In this document: piece after piece, positions 43,558 through 52,426 of the stretch
Layout: every line of letters begins with the position of its first letter
How positions within the stretch are numbered: the first letter of the stretch is position 1
Made by a program: the position numbers and the translations under genes
Notes under the pieces: generated by a model
What the model saw: only the letters and a program-made list of their open reading frames with translations
The model's database searches: none
Told to the model about the DNA's origin: nothing
Source: Bradyrhizobium sp. 200
Lineage (GTDB): Bacteria > Pseudomonadota > Alphaproteobacteria > Rhizobiales > Xanthobacteraceae
Direction: 5' to 3'
NCBI RefSeq assembly: GCF_023100945.1
Contig: NZ_CP064689.1
Coordinates: forward strand, 248,001 to 312,000
DNA: 64,000 nucleotides

Positions 43558-44695
43558 ACTGCGTGGAAAAGTATCAATTGCCGGAATTGGGTACGCAGGC
43601 TTGGGAAGTTCGCCCGGGTTCTCATCGTTGGAGTTGCTGGCACAGGCGACGAAGGTGGCGTTGGTCGATTCAGGACTTAAGCTGACCGATATCGACGGTC
43701 TGTGTTGCGCCACCTTCTACCACTTCTTTCCGACCCTTACGGTCGCGGAATACCTCGGAATTCGCCCGACTTGGTCGAACGCCGATATGGTCGGGGGCTC
43801 GTCCTTCCAGTCATATGTCCTGCAGGCCGCTGCAGCTATACACGCCGGTCTGTGCCGAAACGTGCTGATTGCCTACGGCAGCAACGCTCGAAGCAGCCGC
43901 GACATTAGTGGTCTGATCGAGACCCCGGTTTTCGAGCAAATGTACAAGCCGCCGATCCCTCTGGCGGGCTATGCGATGGCAGCTGCGCGTCACATGCACG
44001 TCTATGGGACGACGCGCCGCCAACTAGCCGCAGTAGCGGTGGCCGCGCGCGATTGGGCGAGGATCAATCCGGACGCGGGAATTCAAGATGCTCTTGATCT
44101 CGATGACGTTGCGACAGCGCCGATGATCGCGGATCCGCTTTCCAAATATGATTGTTGCCTGGTCTCTGATGGAGGAGGGGCCTTGATCCTCACCTCGACC
44201 GCTACAGCGCGCGACCTTCGGCAGCCGCCAGTGGTCGTGCTCGGAGGCGGCGCCGCACACTGGCATCGGGAGATCTCGCAAATGCCAGACCTAACAGTGA
44301 CGGCCGCAACCGAAAGCGGACGTCGCGCCTACGAGATGGCCGGCGTTGGACCAGGCGACGTTGACGTCGTGCAATTGTACGACGCCTTTACCATCAACAC
44401 GATTCTGTTTCTTGAAGACCTCGGCTTCTGCAGGAAGGGCGAAGGCGGCCCGTTCGTCAGCGACGGCAAGATCGCGCCAGGCGGCGACCTTCCCGTCAAC
44501 ACGAACGGCGGCGGCCTCTCGTTCGTTCATCCAGGAATGTACGGGCTCTTTTGCTTGGGCGAGGCGGCAATACAGCTTCGAAGACAAGCGGGCAAACGTC
44601 AGGTCGCCGAAGCGGAAATTGCGGTGTCACACGGCAACGGCGGCACGCTCTCGCACCAATGCACGACAGTTCTGGGATCGCTCGCAAGTTTGTAA
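43532..44695 (+). CDS. Thiolase-like (SCP-x/Ltp2-like) protein
   Basis: A 387-residue protein from ATG 43532; a longer upstream frame is the shadow of the DUF35 gene. VSIAGIGYAGLG and DVVQLYDAFTINTILFLEDL (with LYDAFT) and the end VSHGNGGTLSHQCTT follow the lipid-transfer-type thiolase family. The region where true thiolases hold the nucleophilic Cys reads MVGGSSFQSYVL (residues 87-98) with no Cys. Steroid-degrading Ltp2 proteins, which work with DUF35 partners, are retro-aldolases with this kind of change. I therefore favour an aldolase cleaving a CoA ester over a Claisen thiolase, as inference. Confidence 0.82.
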   Translation: MEVFAVPHELRGKVSIAGIGYAGLGSSPGFSSLELLAQATKVALVDSGLKLTDIDGLCCATFYHFFPTLTVAEYLGIRPTWSNADMVGGSSFQSYVLQAAAAIHAGLCRNVLIAYGSNARSSRDISGLIETPVFEQMYKPPIPLAGYAMAAARHMHVYGTTRRQLAAVAVAARDWARINPDAGIQDALDLDDVATAPMIADPLSKYDCCLVSDGGGALILTSTATARDLRQPPVVVLGGGAAHWHREISQMPDLTVTAATESGRRAYEMAGVGPGDVDVVQLYDAFTINTILFLEDLGFCRKGEGGPFVSDGKIAPGGDLPVNTNGGGLSFVHPGMYGLFCLGEAAIQLRRQAGKRQVAEAEIAVSHGNGGTLSHQCTTVLGSLASL

Positions 44696-44715
44696 CCTCG
44701 AAGCAGGAGTTTTGC

Positions 44716-45864
44716 ATGTCGCGTTTAAGAACATTTTTGGCGTTTTCCTTCCTGCTGACTGCGGTGTACCCCGCATCGGCTCAAATCAAAATCGGCATCA
44801 CCGTGAGTGCAACCGGGCCTGCGGCTTCGCTCGGCATTCCGGAGCGTAACGCGATATCGCTTGCTCCAAAGGAGATTGCGGGAAAGACGGTTGAGTACAT
44901 CATTCTCGACGACGCTTCTGATCCCACTTCCGCTCGGCGCAATATCGAGCGATTCACAACCGAAAGTAACGTTGATCTGGTCATCGGACCCTCGACGTCG
45001 CCTGCGTCGCTCGCAACGATAGAGGTTATCGGGCGCACCAAGACGCCGATGATCAGTCTGGGGGCCAGCCGCGCCATCATCTATCCGATGGACGACAACA
45101 AGAAGTGGTCTTTCAAGACGCCATACAACGACGCCACGACCGCGGCTGCCACGGTCAAGCACATGAAATCGAGTGGCGTTAAATCCGTCGCTACAATCGC
45201 CTTCAACGATGCCTACGGTGAAGGATGGGTCAAGGAATTTGCGCCGCTTGCGGAAAAAGCGGGAATCAAGCTCGTGGCGAGCGAATTGTTTGCACGAACA
45301 GACACGTCGGTGACGGCCCAAATTCTAAAGATCGTTTCCGGCAACCCTGACGCTGTACTTGTCGTCGCATCCGGAACGCCGGGTGTACTTCCGCAGGCGT
45401 CGTTGTTCGAGCGAAACTATAAAGGAAAGGTTTATCAAACGACCGGCGTCGTAAATAACGATTTCCTGCGCGTCGGCGGCAAGTCGGTGGAAGGTACGTT
45501 TATCGCGGCAGATCCGATCACCGTGGCCGGCCAATTGCCTGATGGTCATCCCGCCAAATCCGCGGGTATCGGCTTCACTAAGCGTTATGATGAAGCATTC
45601 GGGCGTGGCAGCACGTCGGCTTTTTCGGGATATGCGTGGGACGCCATCATGCTCGCGGAAGCGGCCATTCCGGTCGCCTTGAAGTCCGCGGCACCCGGAA
45701 CTGAAGCATTCAGATCGGCTCTGCGAAACGCTATTGAAGCGTCCAAGGCTGTGGCGACCACCGCAGGACCGGTCACGATGTCCGCTGACGATCATAACGG
45801 CTATTCCGACGATGCGCCCGTCATGATTACGGTCAAGAACGGTCTCTTCTCCATCAATCGCTGA
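44716..45864 (+). CDS. Branched-chain-type ABC transporter substrate-binding protein
   Basis: A 382-residue periplasmic protein from ATG 44716, after AGCAGGAG. The signal peptide runs to YPASAQ; the mature part begins IKIGITVSATGPAASLGIPE and contains SDPTSARRNIERF, DLVIGPSTSPASLA and IAFNDAYGEGWVKEF, the LivK/peripla_BP_6 pattern. Relatives bind branched-chain amino acids, amides, urea or aromatic acids. It is followed by genes for the full importer, so it supplies the pathway substrate or a close analogue. The ligand cannot be read from sequence. Confidence 0.92.
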   Translation: MSRLRTFLAFSFLLTAVYPASAQIKIGITVSATGPAASLGIPERNAISLAPKEIAGKTVEYIILDDASDPTSARRNIERFTTESNVDLVIGPSTSPASLATIEVIGRTKTPMISLGASRAIIYPMDDNKKWSFKTPYNDATTAAATVKHMKSSGVKSVATIAFNDAYGEGWVKEFAPLAEKAGIKLVASELFARTDTSVTAQILKIVSGNPDAVLVVASGTPGVLPQASLFERNYKGKVYQTTGVVNNDFLRVGGKSVEGTFIAADPITVAGQLPDGHPAKSAGIGFTKRYDEAFGRGSTSAFSGYAWDAIMLAEAAIPVALKSAAPGTEAFRSALRNAIEASKAVATTAGPVTMSADDHNGYSDDAPVMITVKNGLFSINR

Positions 45865-45903
45865 TGTGGTCCGGCTCAAGTAGTCTCCGGGGGCGAATAG
45901 CCA

Positions 45904-46941
45904 ATGAACTCTGATATCGCGTTATTCTTGGCGCAGGACGGCATAACAACCGCCGCCATCTATTCGCTCCTTGCGATCTCGCTGATTCTTGTCTTCACCG
46001 TAACGAGGATAATCTACGTCCCGCAGGGAGAATTCATCAGCTTTGGGGCGCTGACGCTGGCGAACATTCAGCAAGGGATTGTGCCGCGCAGTATCTACGT
46101 TGTCGTCGCGTTGGGGGCTTTAGCCCTCGCGTACGAAATATTTGATGCGTTCAAGCATCGTCAGAGGCCCAATGCCGTCAACCTTGTCCTTTTCCTCATC
46201 TATCCAGCCGCGGTCTGGGCGCTGGTCAGCAATCTCGATTTGAAAGACAGCAGCATCATCGTCCAAGTGGTCGTGACGTTCGCGATCGTAATTCCGATCG
46301 GTCCGATGCTTTACCGGATAGTTTTCCAGCCTATTGCGGATGCCAAGGTGCTGGTGCTCCTGATTGCGGCGGTGGCGACGCAACTCGTCTTGGTTGGACT
46401 TGGTCTGTTGACGTTCGGCCCTGAAGGTTCGCGAACCCTGCCCTTTAGCGATTTCAGTTTTCGAACGGGGCCTCTGACTATTTCGGGTCAGAGTGTCGCT
46501 ACAATGCTCCTGTGCGTGGCGTTGATTGCTTCGTTGGCTTGGCTGTTGACGTCCACGCTTTACGGAAAGTCGCTGAGGGCGACCGCGGTCAACAGGAGGG
46601 GAGCGCGAATCGTAGGCATCTCGCCACAGATGTCGGGCCAGATCTGTTTTGTAATCGCTGCGGCGGTGGGCACGCTGTCGGGCATTCTGATTTCACCGAT
46701 AGCCACAATCTACTACGACTCCGGCTTTCTGATTGGTCTTAAGGGGTTTGTAGCCGCGATCATCGGCGGTCTGGCAAGCTATCCGATCGCGGCATTTGGA
46801 GCCCTTTTTCTGGGATTGACGGAGTCCTTCGTGTCGTTTTGGACAAGCGCGTTCAAGGAAGTTGTGGTGTTCGGATTGCTGATCCCGGTTCTGCTGGCAA
46901 GATCATTGACCAGCCGGGTGTTGCTGGACGACCAGGAATGA
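45904..46941 (+). CDS. Branched-chain-type ABC permease (LivH)
   Basis: A 345-residue inner-membrane permease, somewhat longer than the usual 290-310 because of an inserted hydrophilic/hydrophobic stretch near residues 70-100 (YEIFDAFKHRQRPNAVNLVL). Conserved parts: GITTAAIYSLLAISLILVF at the start, RATAVNRRGARIVGISPQM with the EAA-type loop, and the end FGLLIPVLLARSLTSRVLL. It pairs with the LivM part of the next gene, whose start overlaps it by four bases. Confidence 0.9.
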   Translation: MNSDIALFLAQDGITTAAIYSLLAISLILVFTVTRIIYVPQGEFISFGALTLANIQQGIVPRSIYVVVALGALALAYEIFDAFKHRQRPNAVNLVLFLIYPAAVWALVSNLDLKDSSIIVQVVVTFAIVIPIGPMLYRIVFQPIADAKVLVLLIAAVATQLVLVGLGLLTFGPEGSRTLPFSDFSFRTGPLTISGQSVATMLLCVALIASLAWLLTSTLYGKSLRATAVNRRGARIVGISPQMSGQICFVIAAAVGTLSGILISPIATIYYDSGFLIGLKGFVAAIIGGLASYPIAAFGALFLGLTESFVSFWTSAFKEVVVFGLLIPVLLARSLTSRVLLDDQE

Positions 46942-48710
46942 GAAGTGTTGAATTTTTGATTGCCATAATCGCCGTCGGATTTGGCAGCTGGCTTCTGCCG
47001 GAATTTTACGTAACGGTGCTGAATTACGTCGGACTCTATGCGATCGTCGCGCTGGGTATTGTGCTGTTGACGGGCGTGGTCGGGATAACGTCCTTTGGCC
47101 AGGCGGCGTTCGTCGGTCTGAGCGCTTACCTTTCCGCCATTCTCACGACACGTTTCGGCTTGCCGCCTGTCATCAGCTTGGTGGCATGCATCGCGGTCAC
47201 CGTGATGGTCGCAGCCCTTATCGGCCTTCTTACCCTCAATCTATCAGGGCACTATCTGCCGCTCGGGACGATCGCCTGGGGCCTCAGTGCTTATTACGCA
47301 TTGGGAAACATCGAATTACTCGGCGGTCATACCGGGCTGGATGGAATTCCACCTGTTTCGATCGGTGGAATTGCCCTTGAAAGTGGCCGCCAGATGTTCG
47401 TCTTGATCTGGCTCATTACGCTCGGATCGACGTTGCTGATATCCAACATGCTCGATTCGCGTAGCGGTCGTGCTATGCGGGCGATCAAGACATCTCGCGA
47501 GACAGCGGAAAGCTTTGGTGTCAACACACCTCGGATGCGCCTCGTTGCCTTCCTATATGCCGCGGCGCTTGCGAGCCTTTCGGGCTGGCTTTACGCGCAT
47601 ATGCTTCGTTTTCTCAATCCGTCCCCTTTCAGCCTCGTGATGGGGATTGAATATCTCTTTATGGCTGTAGTAGGCGGCGCGGGTCAGGTTTGGGGCGCGC
47701 TGCTGGGAGCCGGCGTCATTACGATCCTGAAGGAATATCTGCAAGATGCGCTGCCGCGCCTGTTTGGACAAGCCGGCAATTTCGAGATCATATGTTTCGG
47801 TGTGATGGTGATCGCACTTCTACAACTGAATGGTGAAGACGGAATCAGCAGTTTGTTCGGACGTGTTCCCATGCCCCGCCGGAGGCGGCGTGTTGCGCGG
47901 GCCGTGAGTGGGCTGGCATCACGGGATAGGAGCCGAGCGGCCGATCGGACGGCTCCTGTTTTGAGGGTGGAGGGCGTCTCCAAAGCCTTTGGCGGACTCC
48001 AGGCATTGAGCGACGTCCAGTTCAGCGTGCATCGCGGCGAGATCGTTGCTGTTATCGGCCCAAATGGTGCGGGAAAGAGCACTCTGTTCAATGCCATTAC
48101 AGGCCTGGTCGAAGCAGATCGTGGCGCGGTTTGGATCAATGGTCATCCCGCCGATCTGAGACGCACCAGGGACATCGTATCACACGGGGTCGCCCGCACC
48201 TTTCAGCACGTCCAGTTGGTTGAACGAATGTCTGTATTGGAGAACGTGATGCTTGGCGCTCATGTCAGGGGGAAGCGCGGCTCCCTGTCGGCGGCATTTG
48301 GCATCGGCCAAAACGAAGAGGCGCAGCTCCGCGCCGAAGCGATGCGGCAACTTGAGCGCGTCGGGTTGGCGGATCTTTCCGAAACCCCGGCGACGAATCT
48401 GGCACTTGGCCAACAAAGGCTGGTGGAGGTCGCCCGCGCCCTGTGCGCCGATCCCGAAATACTTCTCTTGGACGAGCCGGCTGCCGGTCTGCGTTATTCG
48501 GAGAAGCGGGAATTGGCCGCGCTACTGAGAGATCTTCGGAACTCCGGATTGGCCGTTCTATTGGTTGAACACGATATGGATTTCGTGATGAACCTGTCCG
48601 ATCGAATAGTGGTGATGAATTTTGGGCAGAAACTGCTCGAAGGAGAGCCTGAAGCCGTGCGCACCAATGCGCGGGTCATTGAAGCCTATCTGGGACGGCA
48701 GGCAGCATGA
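46938..48710 (+). CDS. Fused permease-ATPase of branched-chain-type importer (LivM-LivG)
   Basis: A 590-residue fusion from ATG 46938. Residues about 1-310 are a LivM permease (GVVGITSFGQAAFVGLSAYL, MLDSRSGRAMRAIKTSRETA). After a basic linker, residues about 345-590 are a LivG ATPase with Walker A GPNGAGKSTLFNAITGLV, signature region LALGQQRLVEVARAL, Walker B EILLLDEPAAGL and the His loop LLVEHDMDFVM. Such fusions are common in Bradyrhizobium-like genomes. It overlaps livF by four bases. Confidence 0.93.
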   Translation: MRSVEFLIAIIAVGFGSWLLPEFYVTVLNYVGLYAIVALGIVLLTGVVGITSFGQAAFVGLSAYLSAILTTRFGLPPVISLVACIAVTVMVAALIGLLTLNLSGHYLPLGTIAWGLSAYYALGNIELLGGHTGLDGIPPVSIGGIALESGRQMFVLIWLITLGSTLLISNMLDSRSGRAMRAIKTSRETAESFGVNTPRMRLVAFLYAAALASLSGWLYAHMLRFLNPSPFSLVMGIEYLFMAVVGGAGQVWGALLGAGVITILKEYLQDALPRLFGQAGNFEIICFGVMVIALLQLNGEDGISSLFGRVPMPRRRRRVARAVSGLASRDRSRAADRTAPVLRVEGVSKAFGGLQALSDVQFSVHRGEIVAVIGPNGAGKSTLFNAITGLVEADRGAVWINGHPADLRRTRDIVSHGVARTFQHVQLVERMSVLENVMLGAHVRGKRGSLSAAFGIGQNEEAQLRAEAMRQLERVGLADLSETPATNLALGQQRLVEVARALCADPEILLLDEPAAGLRYSEKRELAALLRDLRNSGLAVLLVEHDMDFVMNLSDRIVVMNFGQKLLEGEPEAVRTNARVIEAYLGRQAA

Positions 48711-49456
48711 CCCGAATGCTGAAAACGACAAACCTTGGGGCTGGATACGGCAAGATATCCGTCCTTCGTAACGTCAGTCTCGAAGTCGAAACCGGCGAGA
48801 TCGTGACGGTTGTCGGCCCTAATGGCGCGGGCAAGTCCACTATGCTCAACGCGCTCATGGGACTGCATCCGTCCATCGGGCAAATTCAATTTCGAGGCCA
48901 AAGCATCGAGCGTCTGGAGCCGGAACAACGACTGAGGCAGGGCTTGTGTATCGTTCCCGAAAAGCGGGAGCTTTTCTCAAGCATGACCGTGGGAGAAAAC
49001 CTGGAGCTTGGAGCGTTCGTGCATCGCAAAGGCAAGAAATCCATGGTGCAGGGATCGCTCGACGAGGTATTCAGCCGCTTCCCGCGCTTGAAGGAGCGTC
49101 GCCGGCAGTTTGCTGGAACGCTTTCGGGAGGCGAGCGCCAGATGTTGGCGATCGGGCGGGCATTGATGTCACGGCCCGCACTTCTGATGCTGGACGAACC
49201 TAGCCTGGGGCTCGCGCCACGTCTGGTCGAGGAAATGTTCCAGATCATTATCGATCTGAAGTTGGCCGGCGTTTCGATTCTGCTGATCGAGCAGAATGCG
49301 CGCGGCGCATTGAAGATTTCTGATCGCGGATATGTCCTGGAAACCGGTGAAGTCGTCTTGCAAGGCCAAAGCTCCGAGATCATGGGTGATCCCCGGATCA
49401 TCGAGACCTATTTGGGCGCCTCCCGACAGGACGACAGCTTGGTTGCACAAGGATGA
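48707..49456 (+). CDS. Branched-chain-type ABC ATPase (LivF)
   Basis: A 249-residue ATP-binding subunit. Walker A VGPNGAGKSTMLNALMGL, signature TLSGGERQMLAIGRALMSRP, Walker B LLMLDEPSLGLAPRLV and switch His equivalent ILLIEQNARGALKIS (Gln-Asn in place of the usual His, as is normal in LivF). It completes the importer. The first 40 residues YGKISVLRNVSLEV are typical. An intergenic stretch of 148 bp follows before the amidase. Confidence 0.93.
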   Translation: MTRMLKTTNLGAGYGKISVLRNVSLEVETGEIVTVVGPNGAGKSTMLNALMGLHPSIGQIQFRGQSIERLEPEQRLRQGLCIVPEKRELFSSMTVGENLELGAFVHRKGKKSMVQGSLDEVFSRFPRLKERRRQFAGTLSGGERQMLAIGRALMSRPALLMLDEPSLGLAPRLVEEMFQIIIDLKLAGVSILLIEQNARGALKISDRGYVLETGEVVLQGQSSEIMGDPRIIETYLGASRQDDSLVAQG

Positions 49457-49604
49457 ATGCAACCGCAGATCTGAGGCTGGTACTCGCCCACATCCCTCGG
49501 CAGAGGGAAAGGACAACAGCCATGCCGTCCAATCGTGACGAGGTAAAATTGATGACGGATCACTATTGCGTTCGGCAATCAAGTTTGCTGCCGGAGGCTG
49601 CTCG

Positions 49605-51008
49605 ATGAATTTTGCAACCACCGGCGCCGCCGAATTGTCGAGGGGCTACCTCGAGCGGTCGTTCTCACCGCTTGAAGTGACCGTTGCATCGCTCGATCGG
49701 CTCACCAAGCTAAATGCGCACTTGAATGCATTTTACCTTGTCGACCCGGAGAATGCGATTCGTGCCGCGGAAGCCTCAACGCGACGGTGGATCTCTGGTA
49801 CCCAGTTAAGCCAATTGGACGGCGTGCCGACTTCAATCAAAGATGCACTCCCCTCGATAGGCCACACCTCATTCCGAGGGTCGGCAGCGCATGCCGTCGA
49901 AGATTTGCGTTCAGATTTTGATGCACCGGTCGTCGCGCGTATGAGGGAGGCTGGGATGGTTTTCCTCGGAAAAACGACGATGCCCGATTTTGGAATTCTT
50001 CCCGGAAGCGTGAGTTCTAAACACGGCGTCACCCGAAACCCGTGGAATACCGAATATTCGGCGGGCGGTTCGAGCTCGGGAGCGGCATCATCAATTGCTG
50101 CTGGGATAAATCCGATTGTGGTTGGCACTGATATTGTGGGTTCGATACGCCTACCGGCTTCGTTCTGTGGATTGTTCGGTCTCAAACCGAGCCAAGGTCG
50201 GGTGCCCTATTATTTTCCCAATAGTCCGTCGCTAGTCGCAGGACCAATGGCGCGGTGCGTTACTGATGCGGCAATGCTGATGAACTGCATAGCGAAGCCT
50301 GATTCGAGGGATTTCACGGCTCTGCCGTCGTCGGAGACTGACTACGTTGTATCAATGAGGGGTGATATCGCGGGCAAGAGGGTGGGCGTCATTGAGGGTG
50401 TTGGTTTTGGAGTTGAACCCGACGACGAAGTCCTCTCGGTATTGGTTTCCGGTGTGCATGCGCTCGAAACCGCCGGGTTTAAGACCAGCCGTTTGAAACT
50501 CGCTTTTACTCGCGAAGAACTCCGGGAGGCAGAGCGCTTCTACAAGGCGAGATGCAGAGTTGAGCTAAACACTTTCCCGCCGGAGCGTCAGCAGCAGGCC
50601 TCCGTTATCCTTGGTTGGTCCGCTGAAGCGGAAACCATGAGTGCGGCAGATCTATTCCGGACGTTTAACTGTCTGCAGAAAATGCGGGAAAGAGCGGCAC
50701 AAGTGATCGACGGATACGATTTTCTTCTGCTGCCCAGCGTTCCTAAACCCGCCTTCCGGGCTGAGCTTCCGGGATTTTCTTCAGGCGAGCCTTTTGAACC
50801 CTGGATCAACACCTTTCTTTTCAATCTTACTGAACAACCCGCTAGTTCGGTGCCATGTGGATACACAAGATTCGGGCTACCGGTCGGGATTCAGATAGTC
50901 GGTCAGAGGTTCGATGATATAGGCGTTTTTAGACTGTCCAGGGTCCTTGAGGAGCTTCTTCCAACGGAGCAAACCATGAAGGCCATGATTGCAGAACTCG
51001 TTGCTTGA
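49605..51008 (+). CDS. Amidase (amidase-signature family)
   Basis: A 467-residue hydrolase from ATG 49605, which follows CCGGAGG. The catalytic triad is visible: Lys79 in GVPTSIKD, cis-Ser in SAGGSSSGAASS near 156-157 and the nucleophile Ser180 in GTDIVGSIRLPASFCG. The length and single domain fit the family. It hydrolyses an amide to acid and ammonia, a step expected after flavin-dependent opening of a nitrogen ring or for an amide substrate. It lies behind the ABC importer genes and before the tetR-type gene on the same strand. Confidence 0.93.
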   Translation: MNFATTGAAELSRGYLERSFSPLEVTVASLDRLTKLNAHLNAFYLVDPENAIRAAEASTRRWISGTQLSQLDGVPTSIKDALPSIGHTSFRGSAAHAVEDLRSDFDAPVVARMREAGMVFLGKTTMPDFGILPGSVSSKHGVTRNPWNTEYSAGGSSSGAASSIAAGINPIVVGTDIVGSIRLPASFCGLFGLKPSQGRVPYYFPNSPSLVAGPMARCVTDAAMLMNCIAKPDSRDFTALPSSETDYVVSMRGDIAGKRVGVIEGVGFGVEPDDEVLSVLVSGVHALETAGFKTSRLKLAFTREELREAERFYKARCRVELNTFPPERQQQASVILGWSAEAETMSAADLFRTFNCLQKMRERAAQVIDGYDFLLLPSVPKPAFRAELPGFSSGEPFEPWINTFLFNLTEQPASSVPCGYTRFGLPVGIQIVGQRFDDIGVFRLSRVLEELLPTEQTMKAMIAELVA

Positions 51009-51131
51009 GGCGTCTTTCTCGAAGTAAAAGGGTTGTGGACGATATCATCGATCCAGCGGAATAAATCGGGAAGCGATCTTGTTTGCCAGGCGAACTCAAC
51101 ATCACAATTCCCTATCGAACGGATGGCGTTA

Positions 51132-51758
51132 ATGAGCGAGGTCAAAGTCCGGGTCCGTCAGCAAAGAAAGCCTTCGCGAATTGCGCAAGAGCGCAAGCAG
51201 GACCTTATCGAGGCCGCCATTCGCAATATTGCCGATCATGGCTACGACGCGGTGACCGTTGCGACGATTTGCGAGGAGGCGGGTTTCTCCCGAGGATTAA
51301 TCGGTCACTATTTTTCAGGGAAGGACGAACTACTTCTCGAGGCGGTCAAAGAGGTTGCTCAAAGGCTCGGCAATGCTATCCGCGATGCTGTCCGGAACGC
51401 TGGCGATGATCCGAAGGCAAGGCTTCATGCATTAATCGATGCCAGTTTCAGCCCGCCAGGTCACACTCCCGAGAACGTTGCGGTATGGGTTGCTCTTGTA
51501 GGCGCCGCGCGCCTTTCGCCGGCCCTCGGCGCAATTTATCGTGAAATCTGGCGTGATTATCGCGATGGCGTCGGTCGGCTCTTTAAGCGCGCCGGCAAGC
51601 TAAATGGGCGAAAGATAGATGCGGACAGGACAGCGCTGACCTTTTCGCAGTTGGTCGAAGGCCTGTGGGTTGGTGGGGCTGCCGATTCCGAATCTATTCC
51701 GGCAAAGAAGGCCGCCGCTTGCTGCCACACTTATGTTGATCAAATGATTGGGCAATGA
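51132..51758 (+). CDS. TetR-family regulator (BetI-like)
   Basis: A 208-residue repressor from ATG 51132 (MSEVKVRVRQQRKPSR); ATG 51123 is also possible. The HTH reads AIRNIADHGYDAVTVATICEE then AGFSRGLIGHYFSGKDELLLEAV (quoted in parts: GYDAVTVATICEEAG, GLIGHYFSGKDELLLEA), typical of BetI-like TetR proteins. The C-terminal half resembles the TetR_C_6 domain. Palindromes of TetR operator size before the RidA operon and before the reductase/dehydrogenase pair are its probable targets; the inducer would be the substrate or an intermediate. Confidence 0.88.
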   Translation: MSEVKVRVRQQRKPSRIAQERKQDLIEAAIRNIADHGYDAVTVATICEEAGFSRGLIGHYFSGKDELLLEAVKEVAQRLGNAIRDAVRNAGDDPKARLHALIDASFSPPGHTPENVAVWVALVGAARLSPALGAIYREIWRDYRDGVGRLFKRAGKLNGRKIDADRTALTFSQLVEGLWVGGAADSESIPAKKAAACCHTYVDQMIGQ

Positions 51759-51764
51759 TTTCGG

Positions 51765-52331
51765 TCATGGTGCGGCGAGGAGACCTCCATCTCGGTGCAT
51801 TGCTTTAAGCCTTGATGGGCCGGAGGGAATGAAGGATCCGTATGACCCGTCGCAATAAATTAGCGGGGATATCTCATCGCTACGGATAACGCCCGCCACC
51901 TCGCCGACAAAAAGTGAATGGCTACCGCACGAGTGAATATCTCGTACGGTGCAAAAGATCGAAGCCAAAGAATTTGCGAGGTAGGGAATGCGGCCCAAGT
52001 GTGCCTCGTCGTAGCTCTGTTGAGACCAAGGACCGTTTGCGAACCGATCTTCGCCAGTGGCCCGTGCGAATCCCGCAGCAACTGGTTGGTCCCATTCCGA
52101 AAGGATGTTGATCGCGAATGTCCCGCGGTCCTTCAATGGATTGTGGATTGAAGCCGTCTTGTTTATCCCCACGGCCATCGTTGGGGGGTCCATGGACATG
52201 GACATCACTGCAGTTGCCACCATTCCGTAGCGGACGCAGGCGATTTCTGTCGAAATAATAGTGACGCTTGACCCCATTCTACGAAGAGCAAGACGAAACT
52301 CATTTGTCAGAGATGCTGTTTGCTCAGACAT
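51765..52331 (-). CDS. Flavin reductase-like FMN-binding protein
   Basis: A 188-residue protein from ATG 52331, with GGAGG eight bases upstream; the longer frame from 52412 runs through the operator and is rejected. EFRLALRRMGSSVTIISTE, MSMSMDPPTMAVGINKTASI and TFAINILSEWDQPVAAGFA are the flavin reductase (RutF/HpaC-like) blocks. It supplies FMNH2 to partner monooxygenases, most likely the luciferase-like enzyme at 40436. It is divergent from the dehydrogenase, sharing one operator, and convergent with the TetR gene. Confidence 0.9.
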   Translation of the reverse strand: MSEQTASLTNEFRLALRRMGSSVTIISTEIACVRYGMVATAVMSMSMDPPTMAVGINKTASIHNPLKDRGTFAINILSEWDQPVAAGFARATGEDRFANGPWSQQSYDEAHLGRIPYLANSLASIFCTVRDIHSCGSHSLFVGEVAGVIRSDEISPLIYCDGSYGSFIPSGPSRLKAMHRDGGLLAAP

Positions 52332-52393
52332 GGGAAACCTCCATTGCGCGCCTGTCCGCGTCCATAACTTGACAACGAACGCTTGATATGTAA

Positions 52394-52413
52394 TTTGTTG
52401 AACGTTCAGCAAA
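52394..52413 (+). promoter_or_regulatory. TetR-type operator between reductase and dehydrogenase genes
   Basis: TTTGTTGAACGTTCAGCAAA is a palindrome with 9 of 10 positions matching between halves. It lies 63 bp before the flavin reductase start and 14 bp before the nearer dehydrogenase start, so it would block both. The same motif in inverted orientation precedes the RidA operon. Confidence 0.75.
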
Positions 52414-52426
52414 TTGTCAAGGGGTC

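Noticed and set aside
47938..47956. CCGATCGGACGG match to the sigma54 activator site
   Set aside because: Only one half plus spacer matches, the left arm is wrong, there is no sigma54 promoter nearby, and it lies in the linker of the LivM-LivG gene.
52332..52412. N-terminal extension of the flavin reductase
   Set aside because: It would place the TetR operator inside the gene; ATG 52331 has GGAGG at the right distance.
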